Made by a program: the position numbers and the translations under genes. Below the pieces are notes generated by a model. The model made no database searches. It had not been told where the DNA came from and was given only the letters and a program-made list of their open reading frames with translations. From NCBI GenBank assembly GCA_965208525.1, contig OZ242340.1:3782001-3846000 (forward strand): a DNA stretch of 64,000 nt. Direction: 5' to 3'. How positions within the stretch are numbered: position 1 is the stretch's first letter; each line of letters opens with the position of its first letter. This stretch comes from VXYL01 sp965208525 (GTDB lineage Bacteria > Pseudomonadota > Gammaproteobacteria > Pseudomonadales > Azotimanducaceae). Positions 52,560 to 61,876 of the stretch are shown piece after piece.

Positions 52560-52993
52560 TCCCTCGGCGGCTCTGTGGGATCGGCGCCGTCGCGGGGCGC
52601 GCCGGTGCCGGAGGAACCCATGAAAATGCTGCGGCCATCAGCGAAGGTGATGTCGCGGCCGCTGCCCTTGCAGATCGGGTTGCACTTGCGGTCCTTGCTT
52701 TGGTAGCCGCGCACGATCACGTCGATGCCCGGTTGCAGCACCGTGCGGGTGAGGCCGCGGCGGAGCAGGGTGTTGGGCGTGCCGGCTTCCAGCATCCACG
52801 TTTCCGATTCACCGTCCTTCGTGGTGATCTCCACATGCACCCAAGCGTGTGGGTTGATCCAGTCCACTTGGGTAATGGTGCCTTCGATGCGAATGGGGAG
52901 GTCGGCGTCGAATTCTGCCGAGAAGGCATGGTGGGCCGAAGCCGGCAATGCGCCCAAGGCCGTGACGAGTGCCATAGAGGCCAATGTTCGCAT
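52556..52993 (-). CDS. DUF6152 family exported protein
   Basis: 145 residues from ATG 52993, preceded by AGGAGGAT. Signal peptide MRTLASMALVTALGALPASA, then the DUF6152 opening HHAFSAEFDADLPIRIEGTI, TQVDWINPHAWVHVEI and a late CNPICKGSGRDITFADGR. Small beta-rich periplasmic protein of unknown role. The conserved HH after the signal cleavage site and the Cys pair hint at metal binding. Confidence 0.85.
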   Translation of the reverse strand: MRTLASMALVTALGALPASAHHAFSAEFDADLPIRIEGTITQVDWINPHAWVHVEITTKDGESETWMLEAGTPNTLLRRGLTRTVLQPGIDVIVRGYQSKDRKCNPICKGSGRDITFADGRSIFMGSSGTGAPRDGADPTEPPRE

Positions 52994-53176
52994 CTTCGCA
53001 ATCCTCCTCTTGCGGCCCTCGCGCTGCCGCTCTTGCCTCCCCGCTCTGCGGGCGTCCACGCTCGCCCGCCGCGCGATTTGCATGACCCCACCAGTCATGC
53101 ACAATGTCGTTTCGATCATATCCGATTTCACCCACCGCGCCCCGCCCCGCTGAAGCCGCGCGGTGCAGGAGGCACC

Positions 53177-54268
53177 ATGAAAAGCGCACTGCCAGTCGTG
53201 ATCGTCGCACTTGCCCTTGCCGCTTGCGACAACGTGGCGGTGAATGTCGAGACGACCGGGCCTGAAGCCAGCGAAGCGCCAGCGCCGTTCGTGCCCCCGG
53301 AAGGGGACGTGACCACCGACACCCACCGCTTCACCCGCATCGCGCCGGGCGTGTACTTCGTGCAGACAGTCGCCCCCATCTTCAACAGCAACTCGATGGT
53401 GGTGGTAAACGACGAGGACGTGATGGTGGTGGACACCCACATCACCCCGGCCATGGCGCGCGACCTCATCGACTCCATCGCCCGGGTGACCGACAAGCCT
53501 GTCACCACGGTGATCAACACCCACTTTCACTACGACCATGCCCACGGCAACCAGGCCTTCGACGACGCCACCATCATCGGCCACGAGTTCACCCGCATGA
53601 AGATGGCGACGGACCCCTTCAGCGAACCAACCTTCGCTGGCGAGCTGGCGCGGCAGCCGGGCACCCTCGAGGCCATGCGCCAGCGTGTTGCCGTCGCTGC
53701 GGACGACAAGGCCCGCGCCCAGGCCGAGACGGTGCTCTCGGCGTACGAAGCACACGTCGAAGCCTCGAAGGAAATCGACCCAGTGCCACCGGACGTGACC
53801 TTGTCGGACCGACTCACGCTCTACCGGGGATCGCGGGAAATCGAGCTCCTGTTCCTGGGCCGCGCCCACACCGGCGGCGACATCGCCATTCATCTGCCCG
53901 CCGAACGCCTCGTGTACACCGGCGACATGATGCTCGGCGGCATCTCCTGGCTCGGCGACGGCTACGTGGACGAGTGGCCCGACACCTTGGAGCGCTTCAA
54001 AGAGCTCGATGTGGACCTCGTCGTGCCCGGACACGGCCCTACGTTCACCGGTGAGCACGGACGCGAGGTGGCAACCTACGTGCAGGCGTATTACCGCGAC
54101 CTGTGGGCTGTCGTGGTGGAGCTGCGCGGCCAAGGCAAGTCGGCCGAGGAAACGGCCGCCGAGGCCGACCTCACGGCGCACGCGGAAACGCTGGGCGTGA
54201 ACCAGCCGGGCGCGAACCTACAGGCCGTCCAGCGCATCTACCAGCTACTCGACGAGCGCGGGGAATGA
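53177..54268 (+). CDS. MBL-fold metallohydrolase lipoprotein
   Basis: 363 residues. Lipoprotein signal ALALAAC (Cys17). Metallo-beta-lactamase fold with THFHYDHAHG (His116, His118, Asp120, His121), a later His in RAHTGGDIAIHLPAERLVYT, the Asp of GDMMLGG and GHGPTFTGEHG. A cyclase/SoxH-like subgroup of unknown substrate. Good AGGAGG site 5 bp before ATG 53177. Confidence 0.88.
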   Translation: MKSALPVVIVALALAACDNVAVNVETTGPEASEAPAPFVPPEGDVTTDTHRFTRIAPGVYFVQTVAPIFNSNSMVVVNDEDVMVVDTHITPAMARDLIDSIARVTDKPVTTVINTHFHYDHAHGNQAFDDATIIGHEFTRMKMATDPFSEPTFAGELARQPGTLEAMRQRVAVAADDKARAQAETVLSAYEAHVEASKEIDPVPPDVTLSDRLTLYRGSREIELLFLGRAHTGGDIAIHLPAERLVYTGDMMLGGISWLGDGYVDEWPDTLERFKELDVDLVVPGHGPTFTGEHGREVATYVQAYYRDLWAVVVELRGQGKSAEETAAEADLTAHAETLGVNQPGANLQAVQRIYQLLDERGE

Positions 54269-54320
54269 CGCACGTCCCTCTGCAAGAGACCAACTCGCAA
54301 GAGACCGACCGGGAGGCGGC

Positions 54321-55235
54321 ATGAAACTGGCGGTGGAGTTTCCGAGCGTGTCCTATCGCGAGGGCGGCGACGCAGTGCTGCGGCTCGCCCGGGCCATCGA
54401 GGACATCGGCTTCGACCAGCTCGACATGTTCGACCATGTGGTCATGGGCTTCCCCACCAAGAGCCGGGAAGCGCCCATGTATCCGCCGAAGATGCCGATC
54501 CTGGAAGCGCTGATGACGCTCTCCTACGTCGCCGCCGCCACCAAGACCATCGGCCTTGGCACCGAAGTGCTCGTGCTGCCGCAGCGACAGCCGGTGCTGG
54601 TGGCGAAGCAGATCAGCACCCTCGACACCCTTTCCGGTGGCCGCGTGCGCCTTGGCGTCGGCGTTGGCTGGCAGGAATCCGAATACGACGCCTTGGAAGA
54701 GCCCTTCCACAACCGCGGCCGACGCATGGACGAGGCCATCGACGTGCTGCGCAGCTACTGGCGCGACGACAACATCTCCTTCGACGGCGATCACTACTCG
54801 TCGGTCGCCATGGCGATGGAGCCGAAGCCTCCGCAGGGAGGCGACTTGCCGATCTGGGTCGGCGGCAACGTGGAAGCGGCGCTCAAGCGTGTAGCCGAGC
54901 GCGGCGACGGCTGGCTGGCGACGGCCATCACCGATGCGGCCGTGGCGACACGATGTCGGGAGAAGATATCCGCCTATGCCGAAGCCGCCGGCCGCGACCC
55001 AGGCGGCATCGGCTATCAGATGATGCTGGATGTGCCGCCCAGGGACGACGCCGGCAAGGCGTTCTATGCCGACGTGAGTAACGTCGCGCGGCGTGCTGCC
55101 GAGGTGCGGGCGATGGGCTTCGAGTGGGGCGCGCTGAATGCCACGGCCATTTTCCAGTCCGGCGCCCGCAGCGTGGACGCCATCATCGACGTGCTCGGTC
55201 GCGCCTTCGAGGCGATCCGGCAAGAGACCGGCTGA
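54321..55235 (+). CDS. LLM-class flavin/F420-dependent oxidoreductase
   Basis: 304 residues. IEDIGFDQLDMFDHVVMG, KTIGLGTEVLVLPQRQPVLV, LDTLSGGRVRLGVGVGWQES, EYDALEEPFHNRGRRMDEAI and DLPIWVGGNVEAALKRVAER are luciferase-family blocks. Closest in style to TIGR03619-type F420 enzymes. It is followed by an ACAD-fold gene, and the two may form a reductase/monooxygenase pair. Confidence 0.88.
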   Translation: MKLAVEFPSVSYREGGDAVLRLARAIEDIGFDQLDMFDHVVMGFPTKSREAPMYPPKMPILEALMTLSYVAAATKTIGLGTEVLVLPQRQPVLVAKQISTLDTLSGGRVRLGVGVGWQESEYDALEEPFHNRGRRMDEAIDVLRSYWRDDNISFDGDHYSSVAMAMEPKPPQGGDLPIWVGGNVEAALKRVAERGDGWLATAITDAAVATRCREKISAYAEAAGRDPGGIGYQMMLDVPPRDDAGKAFYADVSNVARRAAEVRAMGFEWGALNATAIFQSGARSVDAIIDVLGRAFEAIRQETG

Positions 55236-55284
55236 CATCAACACCAATCCCCACATCGAAGCCGCCATCGGCCTCGCGCCACTG

Positions 55285-56403
55285 GTGCGCGAACATGCCG
55301 ACGAGGCGGAACGAGAACGCCATCTGCCGCGACCCGTGGCGGAAGCATTCGCCCGCGAGGGGCTCTACCGGGTGGCGGCGCCGGCGGAGTTCCACGGCGC
55401 CGATGCAGACCCAATGACCCAGATCGGCGTCATCGAAGCGGTTTCCCGAGCTGACGGCAGCGCCGGCTGGAACCTGATGATCGGCATCGAGACCTTTGGC
55501 CTCATCGCCCCCGGCTTCGCCCACTGCCCGGAACTCATCGAAGATCCCATGACCATCATGGCGAGTTCCACCGCCGCCGTGGGCCGCGCCGACAAGGAGG
55601 ACGGCGGCTGGCGGGTTTCCGGCCAGTGGCAGTTCGTGAGCGGCATCCACAATGCGGAACTCTTCGGCGCAACGGTGCGGCGCTACGACAACGACGAACC
55701 GGTGGAGGACGGCAACCTCTATGCCGTGGTGCCGAAGGGCGGCTACGAGATCGTCGACACCTGGCACGTCGCCGGGATGCGCGGCTCCGGCTCCCACGAC
55801 GTGCGCCTCGACGACGTATTCGTGCCAGATCGCCTGTTCGTCAACCCCATCGGCGGCAACGTCGGCTCGCCGCAGCTGCGGCTGCCCATCGGCAACCGCC
55901 TTGCCTACAACAAAGCCGCCGTGGCAATAGGCATCGCCCGCGCCGGCATCGACGCCTTCGTCGAACTCGCCACCGAGAAGAAGCCGCGCTTCACCACCCG
56001 CACGCTCCGCGACCGCCCCTTTGCCCAACGCGCCGTGGCACACGCGGAGGCGCGCCTAATCGGCGCCCGCGCCGCTCTCCTGGAACTCACCGAACGCACT
56101 TGGGACACCGTGGTGCGTGGCGACACAGTGCAACCGAGAGACCAGGCTCTCTTCCACATCATCGCCTCCGACGCCGCCCGCGCCGCCGTGGAAGTGGTGG
56201 AAACCGTAACGGAAGCCGCCGGCACCACGGCCAACCGCCTCGGCCATCCCTTGGAACGCATCAACCGCGACGTGCGCGTAGTCCGCCAACACGCCACCGT
56301 CGCCCCCCACCTAATCGAAGACGCCGGCCGCGCCCTGCTGAACCTCGAACCGGAAACCTTCATCCTCCGCTCAAGGCGCCCAGGCACCCCACCAAGGCCG
56401 TAG
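55285..56403 (+). CDS. ACAD-fold flavin monooxygenase/dehydrogenase (HsaA-like)
   Basis: About 372 residues from GTG 55285; the frame is open upstream to 55138 and the true start is unclear. The N-terminal LVREHADEAERERHLPRPVA and VSRADGSAGWNLMIGIETFG, then GWRVSGQWQFVSGIHNAELF and GMRGSGSHDVRLDDVFVPDR, are typical of the ACAD-related two-component monooxygenases (HsaA, DszC type). The catalytic Glu of true dehydrogenases is not evident. Probably works with a flavin reductase or with the LLM enzyme just upstream. Confidence 0.83.
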   Translation: MREHADEAERERHLPRPVAEAFAREGLYRVAAPAEFHGADADPMTQIGVIEAVSRADGSAGWNLMIGIETFGLIAPGFAHCPELIEDPMTIMASSTAAVGRADKEDGGWRVSGQWQFVSGIHNAELFGATVRRYDNDEPVEDGNLYAVVPKGGYEIVDTWHVAGMRGSGSHDVRLDDVFVPDRLFVNPIGGNVGSPQLRLPIGNRLAYNKAAVAIGIARAGIDAFVELATEKKPRFTTRTLRDRPFAQRAVAHAEARLIGARAALLELTERTWDTVVRGDTVQPRDQALFHIIASDAARAAVEVVETVTEAAGTTANRLGHPLERINRDVRVVRQHATVAPHLIEDAGRALLNLEPETFILRSRRPGTPPRP

Positions 56404-56583
56404 CCCTCGGAAAGGGGGGTTTAGTCCCGTCACCATTGGCTACCTGCACAAGGGCGAGATAGGCCGAGCCGACGCGTGACGGGCCGGAGTCGGTGTCGTA
56501 TGGTCGGGCGATCAGGCGACGACGCATCGAGGGCCGAGGCTTGGAAGGCCGTCGGCGATCGCCGACGAAGGGGAAAGGGGACG

Positions 56584-57936
56584 ATGGAACAGGGAGGCGA
56601 GCCACTCGAACCGTCCGGCGACGAGCCGACCCTCAGGCGCAGCATCAGCCTGTGGCAGATGACGCTCTACGGCGCCGGCGGCATGCTGGGCGCCGGCATC
56701 TACGGACTGATCGGCCAGGTCGCCGGCGAGATGGGGTCGGCGGTCTGGCTGGCCTTCGCCCTGTCGCTGGTCGCGGCGGGCCTGACAGGACTGTCGTACG
56801 CATCGCTCGGCTCCCGCTATCCGCGCGCAGGCGGCGCGGCCTACATCACCCAGCGCGCCTACGGCCGCGATCTCTTGACCCATGTCGTCGGCCTGACGGT
56901 CGCGTGCTCAGGCCTGACCTCGATCGCTGCCGGCGCCCGCGTGGTGGGAGAGAACCTGCAGGCCCTGCCGGCTCTCGAGGGCCTGCCCACCGGGATGCTG
57001 GCGTTCCTCTACGTCGCCGTCGTGGGCGGGATCGCCTACCGCGGCATCCGCGAGTCGATGTGGGCCAACGTCGCCCTCACGCTCATGGAGGCGGGAGGGC
57101 TGCTGCTGGTGATCGCCGTTAGCCTGCGCTTCTGGGGCTCGGCGAACCTCTTGGAGTTTCCGGTGGGGCCAGAGACCGAGGCGGGGCTGCCGCTGGTGTT
57201 CCTGGCGCAGGGAATCGTGCTCACCTTCTACGCCTTCATCGGCTTCGAGGACTCGCTCAACGTCGCCGAAGAGCTGAAGAATCCGCGCCGCAACCTGCCG
57301 CTCGGCCTCGTGATGGCGCTGGTCCTGACCGTCGTCATCTACATGAGTGTGGCGATCAGCGCCGTCTCGGTGGTGCCGTGGCAGGAGCTGGCGGAAGCCA
57401 AGGCACCGCTGGCCGAGGTCGTGGCGCGGGCGGCACCGTGGTTTCCGGCGTGGGTGTTCATCGTGATCACCGTGTTCGCGGTCGCCAACACGGGGCTCAT
57501 CAACTACATCACCGCATCGCGCCTGCTCTACGGCATGGCGCGCGACGGACACCTGCCCCCGGTGCTGTCGAGAGTCCATCCGGTGCGCCGCACCCCCCAT
57601 GTTGCGATCTGGCTGATCTTCGCGCTGGTCGTGGCGCTCGTCCTGTCGGGCGACATCTCTGAACTGGCCTCGGCGACCGTGCTGCTGCTGCTGTTGGTGT
57701 TCCTGGCGGTGAACGGCGCATTGGTCGTTCTGAAAATGCGCCCCGGCGAACCTCCGGGCGGCTTCGAACTGCCGCTCGCAGTGCCCGCGCTCGGTGCCGT
57801 CGTTTGCGTCGCGATGTTCGGGGCCCGCGTCGGGGCGGGCGACTGGCGCGCCCCGGCGATTGCCGGCGTTCTGCTGCTCGGCGTGGCCGCGCTGTATTTC
57901 GTGCTCCGGCTCCGACGCGTCGCGGACACGGACTAG
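56584..57936 (+). CDS. APC-superfamily amino-acid permease
   Basis: 450 residues from ATG 56584, after GGGGAAAGGGG. About 12 helices. GAGGMLGAGIYGLIGQVAGE is the helix-1 motif, with SLGSRYPRAGGAAYITQRAY, FYAFIGFEDSLNVAEELKNP and TASRLLYGMARDGHLPPVLS. The substrate is probably an amino acid or amine. Convergent with the DUF5615 remnant. Confidence 0.9.
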   Translation: MEQGGEPLEPSGDEPTLRRSISLWQMTLYGAGGMLGAGIYGLIGQVAGEMGSAVWLAFALSLVAAGLTGLSYASLGSRYPRAGGAAYITQRAYGRDLLTHVVGLTVACSGLTSIAAGARVVGENLQALPALEGLPTGMLAFLYVAVVGGIAYRGIRESMWANVALTLMEAGGLLLVIAVSLRFWGSANLLEFPVGPETEAGLPLVFLAQGIVLTFYAFIGFEDSLNVAEELKNPRRNLPLGLVMALVLTVVIYMSVAISAVSVVPWQELAEAKAPLAEVVARAAPWFPAWVFIVITVFAVANTGLINYITASRLLYGMARDGHLPPVLSRVHPVRRTPHVAIWLIFALVVALVLSGDISELASATVLLLLLVFLAVNGALVVLKMRPGEPPGGFELPLAVPALGAVVCVAMFGARVGAGDWRAPAIAGVLLLGVAALYFVLRLRRVADTD

Positions 57937-57952
57937 GCGCGGGATTCGAGTC

Positions 57953-58311
57953 CTAACGGACGGTACTCTGGGCGAATCTGACGCCAGCGCTGGTGACCAC
58001 GACAAACCGATCGGCGAGCCGGTCCCGGTGTTCGGCCAATAGACGCTCCAACGCTTCGATCTTGCTGGCGCTGTGTCGTCTTGGAGGCGGAGAAGCACGA
58101 TGCCTCGGTGGGGCATGCGCTCTCGATGCACTTTCTCGCCGAAGTCCTTGTCATTCGTCAGGAGAATCCAACCTTCCCTGTGCGCTTTCCCGATTAGATT
58201 GAGGTCGCTTACGCCACGCGCTTCGTCATAGACCGAGAAGACCTCGTGTCCTTGTTCACGAAGCCACTTGGCTACCCTCGGGCCCGTGCATTCATCGACC
58301 AGAAAACGCAT
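57953..58311 (-). pseudogene. DUF5615 (PIN-like) toxin, frameshifted
   Basis: The frame from ATG 58311 reads MRFLVDECTGPRVAKWLREQ, DEARGVSDLNLIGKAHREGW, LLTNDKDFGEKV and HRGIVLLRLQDDTA, then loses similarity near 58061-58078. The expected continuation ASKIEALERLLAEHRDRLAD and RFVVVTSAGVRFAQSTVR is found intact in another frame and ends at TAG 57953-57955. One base appears deleted (or two added). The PIN-like acidic residues (Asp6, Glu7 and DKDF) are present in the first part. Confidence 0.85.
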
Positions 58312-58377
58312 TGGAAGAGTTCCATCACCGTTGATGGCATCACAACGGTCGGTTCAACGTCCGGCGAGACACATGCT

Positions 58378-58641
58378 TCAGGCAGCGTGCCCTCGTGCCT
58401 CGCCCGCCGCGAATGGGACGAAGGCCGTGTCCTCCAGCGCCTTTGCGGCGAACAGGGTGCAGGCCAGCACATCGTCGGGGGTGAGACCGTCATATTCCGC
58501 AACGATGGTCTCTTTGGTCTCGCCGTGTGCCAAGAGATTCAAAACGAACTCGACGGTCAGCCGAGTACCGGCGATGACCGGTTTCCCGAGCATCACGTCA
58601 GGGTCCCGCTGAATGCGTCTCAGCAACTCGGTATCACCCAT
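58378..58641 (-). CDS. DUF433 family antitoxin
   Basis: 87 residues. The DUF433 core is IQRDPDVMLGKPVIAGTRLT, VEFVLNLLAHGETKETIVAE and YDGLTPDDVLACTLFAAKAL, a helix-turn-helix type fold. DUF433 is the regular partner of DUF5615 toxins. It lies 66 bp upstream of the frameshifted toxin on the same strand and is itself intact. Confidence 0.88.
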   Translation of the reverse strand: MGDTELLRRIQRDPDVMLGKPVIAGTRLTVEFVLNLLAHGETKETIVAEYDGLTPDDVLACTLFAAKALEDTAFVPFAAGEARGHAA

Positions 58642-58766
58642 CGAGCGTCCCTCGGTTTCGTCCCTTCAGATGGGAACCAAGGCGCATCATAGCGAACCCG
58701 TGCACGTAGATTGCACCGGCGGCCCGAGGGGCCGGCCCTGCGCAAGCGGTCGCAGGGAAGCTCGCG

Positions 58767-60179
58767 TCATTGTTGGCCAGCGCTGGCCTTGTTGACGTAA
58801 CTCCAGTTCCAGCGCCAGGCGAGGATGCCGACGACGACGTTGGTGATGGCCGTGGCGATGAAGATACCGACGTAGCCCCACCAGTAGTTGCCGAGAACCG
58901 CGAGAGGGACGCCGATTACCAAGGCCCGAAGGATAGAGATGACGAGCGAAGGCGTCGGCTTGCCAAGCGCGTTGAAGCAGGAGCTTGCCACCTGCGTCAT
59001 GCCCATGAAGCCGATGCTCAGCGGGATGATGTAGAAGAACGCCACCGAGACTTCCACGACGATGGGGTTGTCGTCGATCATGGCGACGATGGTCTTGCCC
59101 ACCGACACCATCACGATGAATGTCACGACGCCCCAGGCGATGGAGAAGCGGTGGGTCATGGAAAGCGCCGCCTTGGCGCGGTCGTAGAGCTTGGCGCCCC
59201 AGTTCTGGCCTACGAACGGCTCCACCGAGGACGATGCCGACCACAGGATCATGTGCGCCAGCGTCTCCACCCTCGACGCCACCTGATAGCCGGCGACCAC
59301 CGCCTCGCCGTGGCCGATCAACATGCGCGTGATAACCAGCATGCCCGCTGGCATCACGAGGCCGCTCGCCACCGCCGGGCCGCCCACGTGCATGATGCGC
59401 CGCCACGAGTCGAACGCCCCCTCCATCGTCCAGCGCAGCATCCGTGCCCGCATGAGCAGCACGACGTAAAGCCCCATGCCCAATGTGCGTGAGATGACGT
59501 AGGCCCAGGCAGCACCCGCAATTCCTAATGCGGGAATGCCGAACCAGCCGAAGATGAGCGGCGGCCCGAGCAAGATCTGCAAGATCGATCCCGCCGCCAT
59601 GATGATGCCGGGACTCTTGGCATTGCCGGTGGCGCGAAGCAACGTGGAGCCGACGATGGACAACATGAAGGCAGGGAAGCCGAGCAGATAGACGGTCAGG
59701 TATTCCACCGTGAGTTCGCGCAGGTCGCCGGTGGCGCCGATCAGCGTCACGATGTCTCGCGCCAGCCAAATGCCGAGGGCACCCAAGACGATGCCCACCG
59801 CCAGCGCCAGGATCTGGCTGTGGGTGATGAGCCGCGCCGCGCCTTCTCGATCGCCCGCCCCCATCGTCCGCGCGGTGACCGACGAAGCGCCCGTGCCGAT
59901 GCCCCCGGCAAAGGCGAAAAGCGTGATGGTGACCGGGAACGCCACGCCCATGGCGGCGAGGGCCTGTGTTCCGAGCACACCGAGATAGATCGCTTCGGCA
60001 AACATCGAGGCGTTCATGGCCACCGAGCCGAGCGCCATGTACGAGCCGAGGCGCAACAGGTGGCGTCCCACCGAACCGTCCGTGAAACCGCGCATGGCAC
60101 GCATGGCACCGGTCGGCGTCGAGGGCGAGTCCGCTTCGCTTGCGGCCGCTTGGCGCTCGTCGCTGGGAATGTCCGTCAT
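58767..60179 (-). CDS. MATE-family efflux transporter
   Basis: 470 residues with 12 helices. LLRLGSYMALGSVAMNASMF, ALAAMGVAFPVTITLFAFAG, GIGTGASSVTARTMGAGD and a second-half PLSIGFMGMTQVASSCFNAL are MatE repeats. Na+ or H+ driven export of drugs or metabolites. ATG 60179 overlaps the GMC gene stop by 4 bp, so the pair is coupled. Confidence 0.9.
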   Translation of the reverse strand: MTDIPSDERQAAASEADSPSTPTGAMRAMRGFTDGSVGRHLLRLGSYMALGSVAMNASMFAEAIYLGVLGTQALAAMGVAFPVTITLFAFAGGIGTGASSVTARTMGAGDREGAARLITHSQILALAVGIVLGALGIWLARDIVTLIGATGDLRELTVEYLTVYLLGFPAFMLSIVGSTLLRATGNAKSPGIIMAAGSILQILLGPPLIFGWFGIPALGIAGAAWAYVISRTLGMGLYVVLLMRARMLRWTMEGAFDSWRRIMHVGGPAVASGLVMPAGMLVITRMLIGHGEAVVAGYQVASRVETLAHMILWSASSSVEPFVGQNWGAKLYDRAKAALSMTHRFSIAWGVVTFIVMVSVGKTIVAMIDDNPIVVEVSVAFFYIIPLSIGFMGMTQVASSCFNALGKPTPSLVISILRALVIGVPLAVLGNYWWGYVGIFIATAITNVVVGILAWRWNWSYVNKASAGQQ

Positions 60180-61870
60180 GCGGCCGCCCGCCCGTCGCGT
60201 TCAGCGCGAATGAACTCCGCGCCCTTTTCGGCGATCATCACCGTGGGAGCGTTGGTGTTCCCCGACGTGATGCGCGGCATCACCGAGGCGTCGATCACCC
60301 GAAGACCTGCCACGCCATTGACGCGCAAGCGATCGTCCACTACCGCGTCGGCGTCGCGTCCCATGCGACAGGTGCCCACCGGATGGAAGATGGTGGCGCC
60401 AAGGTCCCCAGCCGCCTGCTCAAGTTCCTCGTCCGACGCGAGATGCGGGCCGGGTTTCCATTCCTCGGGCCGGAACCGAGCCAGCGCTGGCGCCGCCATG
60501 ATGCGGCGGGTAAAGCGGAGGCCAGCAATCGCCACCGCGCGATCCTCCGGTGTCGCAAGATAGTTGGGGTCGATGGCCGGGGACCGCGCCGGATCGGCGC
60601 TGGTCAGGCGCACCGTGCCTCGAGAAGTGGGTTGCAGGTTGCACACCGACGGCGTGATGGCGTCAAACCGGTGCAGCGGCTCGCCGAAGCGGTCCAGCGA
60701 CAGCGGCTGCACGTGCCATTCGAGATTGGCAGCCGCTCGGCCCTCATCGCTGCGGGCGAAGGCGCCAAGCTGTGAGGGCGGCATGGTGAGGGGACCGGTG
60801 CGGAACATCGCGTACTCCGCCGCCATCAACGCCTTGCCGAAGAGGGTGCGGGCGCGACCGTTCAACGTGCGGGTACCCTCCACTTTGTAGATGGAGCGGA
60901 TCTGCAGGTGGTCGTGCAGATTGCTGCCAACGCCTGGGAGGTCGTGCAGCACGTCTATGCCCTGCTCGGCCAGGTGTGGGGCGGGGCCGATGCCGGAAAG
61001 CTGCAACAGGTGTGGCGAACCGACGGCGCCAGCCGCCAGAATCGTCTCTCGTCGCGCCCGCACGGAAACGCGCCCGGAAGAGGTTCGCACCACCGCGCCC
61101 GAGGCACGCAATCCCGATGTCGAGCGCTCCACGTCGATCCACTCCACCAGCGCATCCGTCATCACCGACAGATTGCGTCGGGACATGGCCGGGCGCAGGA
61201 ACCCACTCGCGGCACTTACCCGCACGCCCTTGCGCTGGTTCATCTGGAAGTACGCGGTGCCGAAGTTGTCGCCGCGATTGAACTCGGCGATCTTGGGAAT
61301 GCCGCACTGTTCGGCGGCGTCTCGCCAGGCATCGAGGATCGGCCAGTTGACACGCCGTTCCTCCACCCGCAGTTCGCCCCCGACCTGTCCGCCCTTCGAA
61401 TCCGCACTGCCGTCCGCGGCGCCGTGGTAGGCATCCGCGCCGTGCTGGTAGTCCTCCGAGCGCCGGAACACGGGCAGCACGTCGTCCCAACCCCAGCCGC
61501 GGTTGCCGAGCTCTGCCCAATGGTCGTAGTCGCTCGCCTGTCCGCGCATGTAGATCATGGCGTTGATGGACGAGCAGCCACCGAGCACCTTGCCGCGGGC
61601 ATAGGCGATGGCGCGGTCGTTGAGGCCGGGCTGTGGGGTCGTCTCAAAGCACCAGTCGGTGCGGGGATTGCCGATGGTGTAGAGGTAACCCACCGGAATG
61701 TCGATCCAGAAATAGTCGTCCGGGCCACCAGCCTCGACCAGCAGCACGTTGATGTTGGGGTCTGCCGACAGCCGGTTCGCCAGCACGCAACCAGCGGTGC
61801 CGGCGCCGACGATCACATAGTCGCACTCGATCGGACGCGATCCGTCGTGCTCGGAAGAGTCGGCCTCCAA
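60176..61870 (-). CDS. GMC oxidoreductase (choline-dehydrogenase-like)
   Basis: 564 residues. FAD motif DYVIVGAGTAGCVLANRLSA, GMC signature ARGKVLGGCSSINAMIYMRG, second signature GAVGSPHLLQLSGIGP, catalytic His in FHPVGTCRMG and GNTNAPTVMIAEKGAEFI at the end. Alcohol to aldehyde or acid oxidation; the substrate could be choline, glycol or a terpenoid alcohol. Between the MaoC and MATE genes in one strand-wise run. Confidence 0.92.
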   Translation of the reverse strand: MEADSSEHDGSRPIECDYVIVGAGTAGCVLANRLSADPNINVLLVEAGGPDDYFWIDIPVGYLYTIGNPRTDWCFETTPQPGLNDRAIAYARGKVLGGCSSINAMIYMRGQASDYDHWAELGNRGWGWDDVLPVFRRSEDYQHGADAYHGAADGSADSKGGQVGGELRVEERRVNWPILDAWRDAAEQCGIPKIAEFNRGDNFGTAYFQMNQRKGVRVSAASGFLRPAMSRRNLSVMTDALVEWIDVERSTSGLRASGAVVRTSSGRVSVRARRETILAAGAVGSPHLLQLSGIGPAPHLAEQGIDVLHDLPGVGSNLHDHLQIRSIYKVEGTRTLNGRARTLFGKALMAAEYAMFRTGPLTMPPSQLGAFARSDEGRAAANLEWHVQPLSLDRFGEPLHRFDAITPSVCNLQPTSRGTVRLTSADPARSPAIDPNYLATPEDRAVAIAGLRFTRRIMAAPALARFRPEEWKPGPHLASDEELEQAAGDLGATIFHPVGTCRMGRDADAVVDDRLRVNGVAGLRVIDASVMPRITSGNTNAPTVMIAEKGAEFIRAERDGRAAA

Positions 61871-61876
61871 CGTACG

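Noticed and set aside
58246..58692. Plus-strand open frames over the DUF433/DUF5615 region
   Set aside because: Antisense shadows; the minus-strand frames carry the family motifs.
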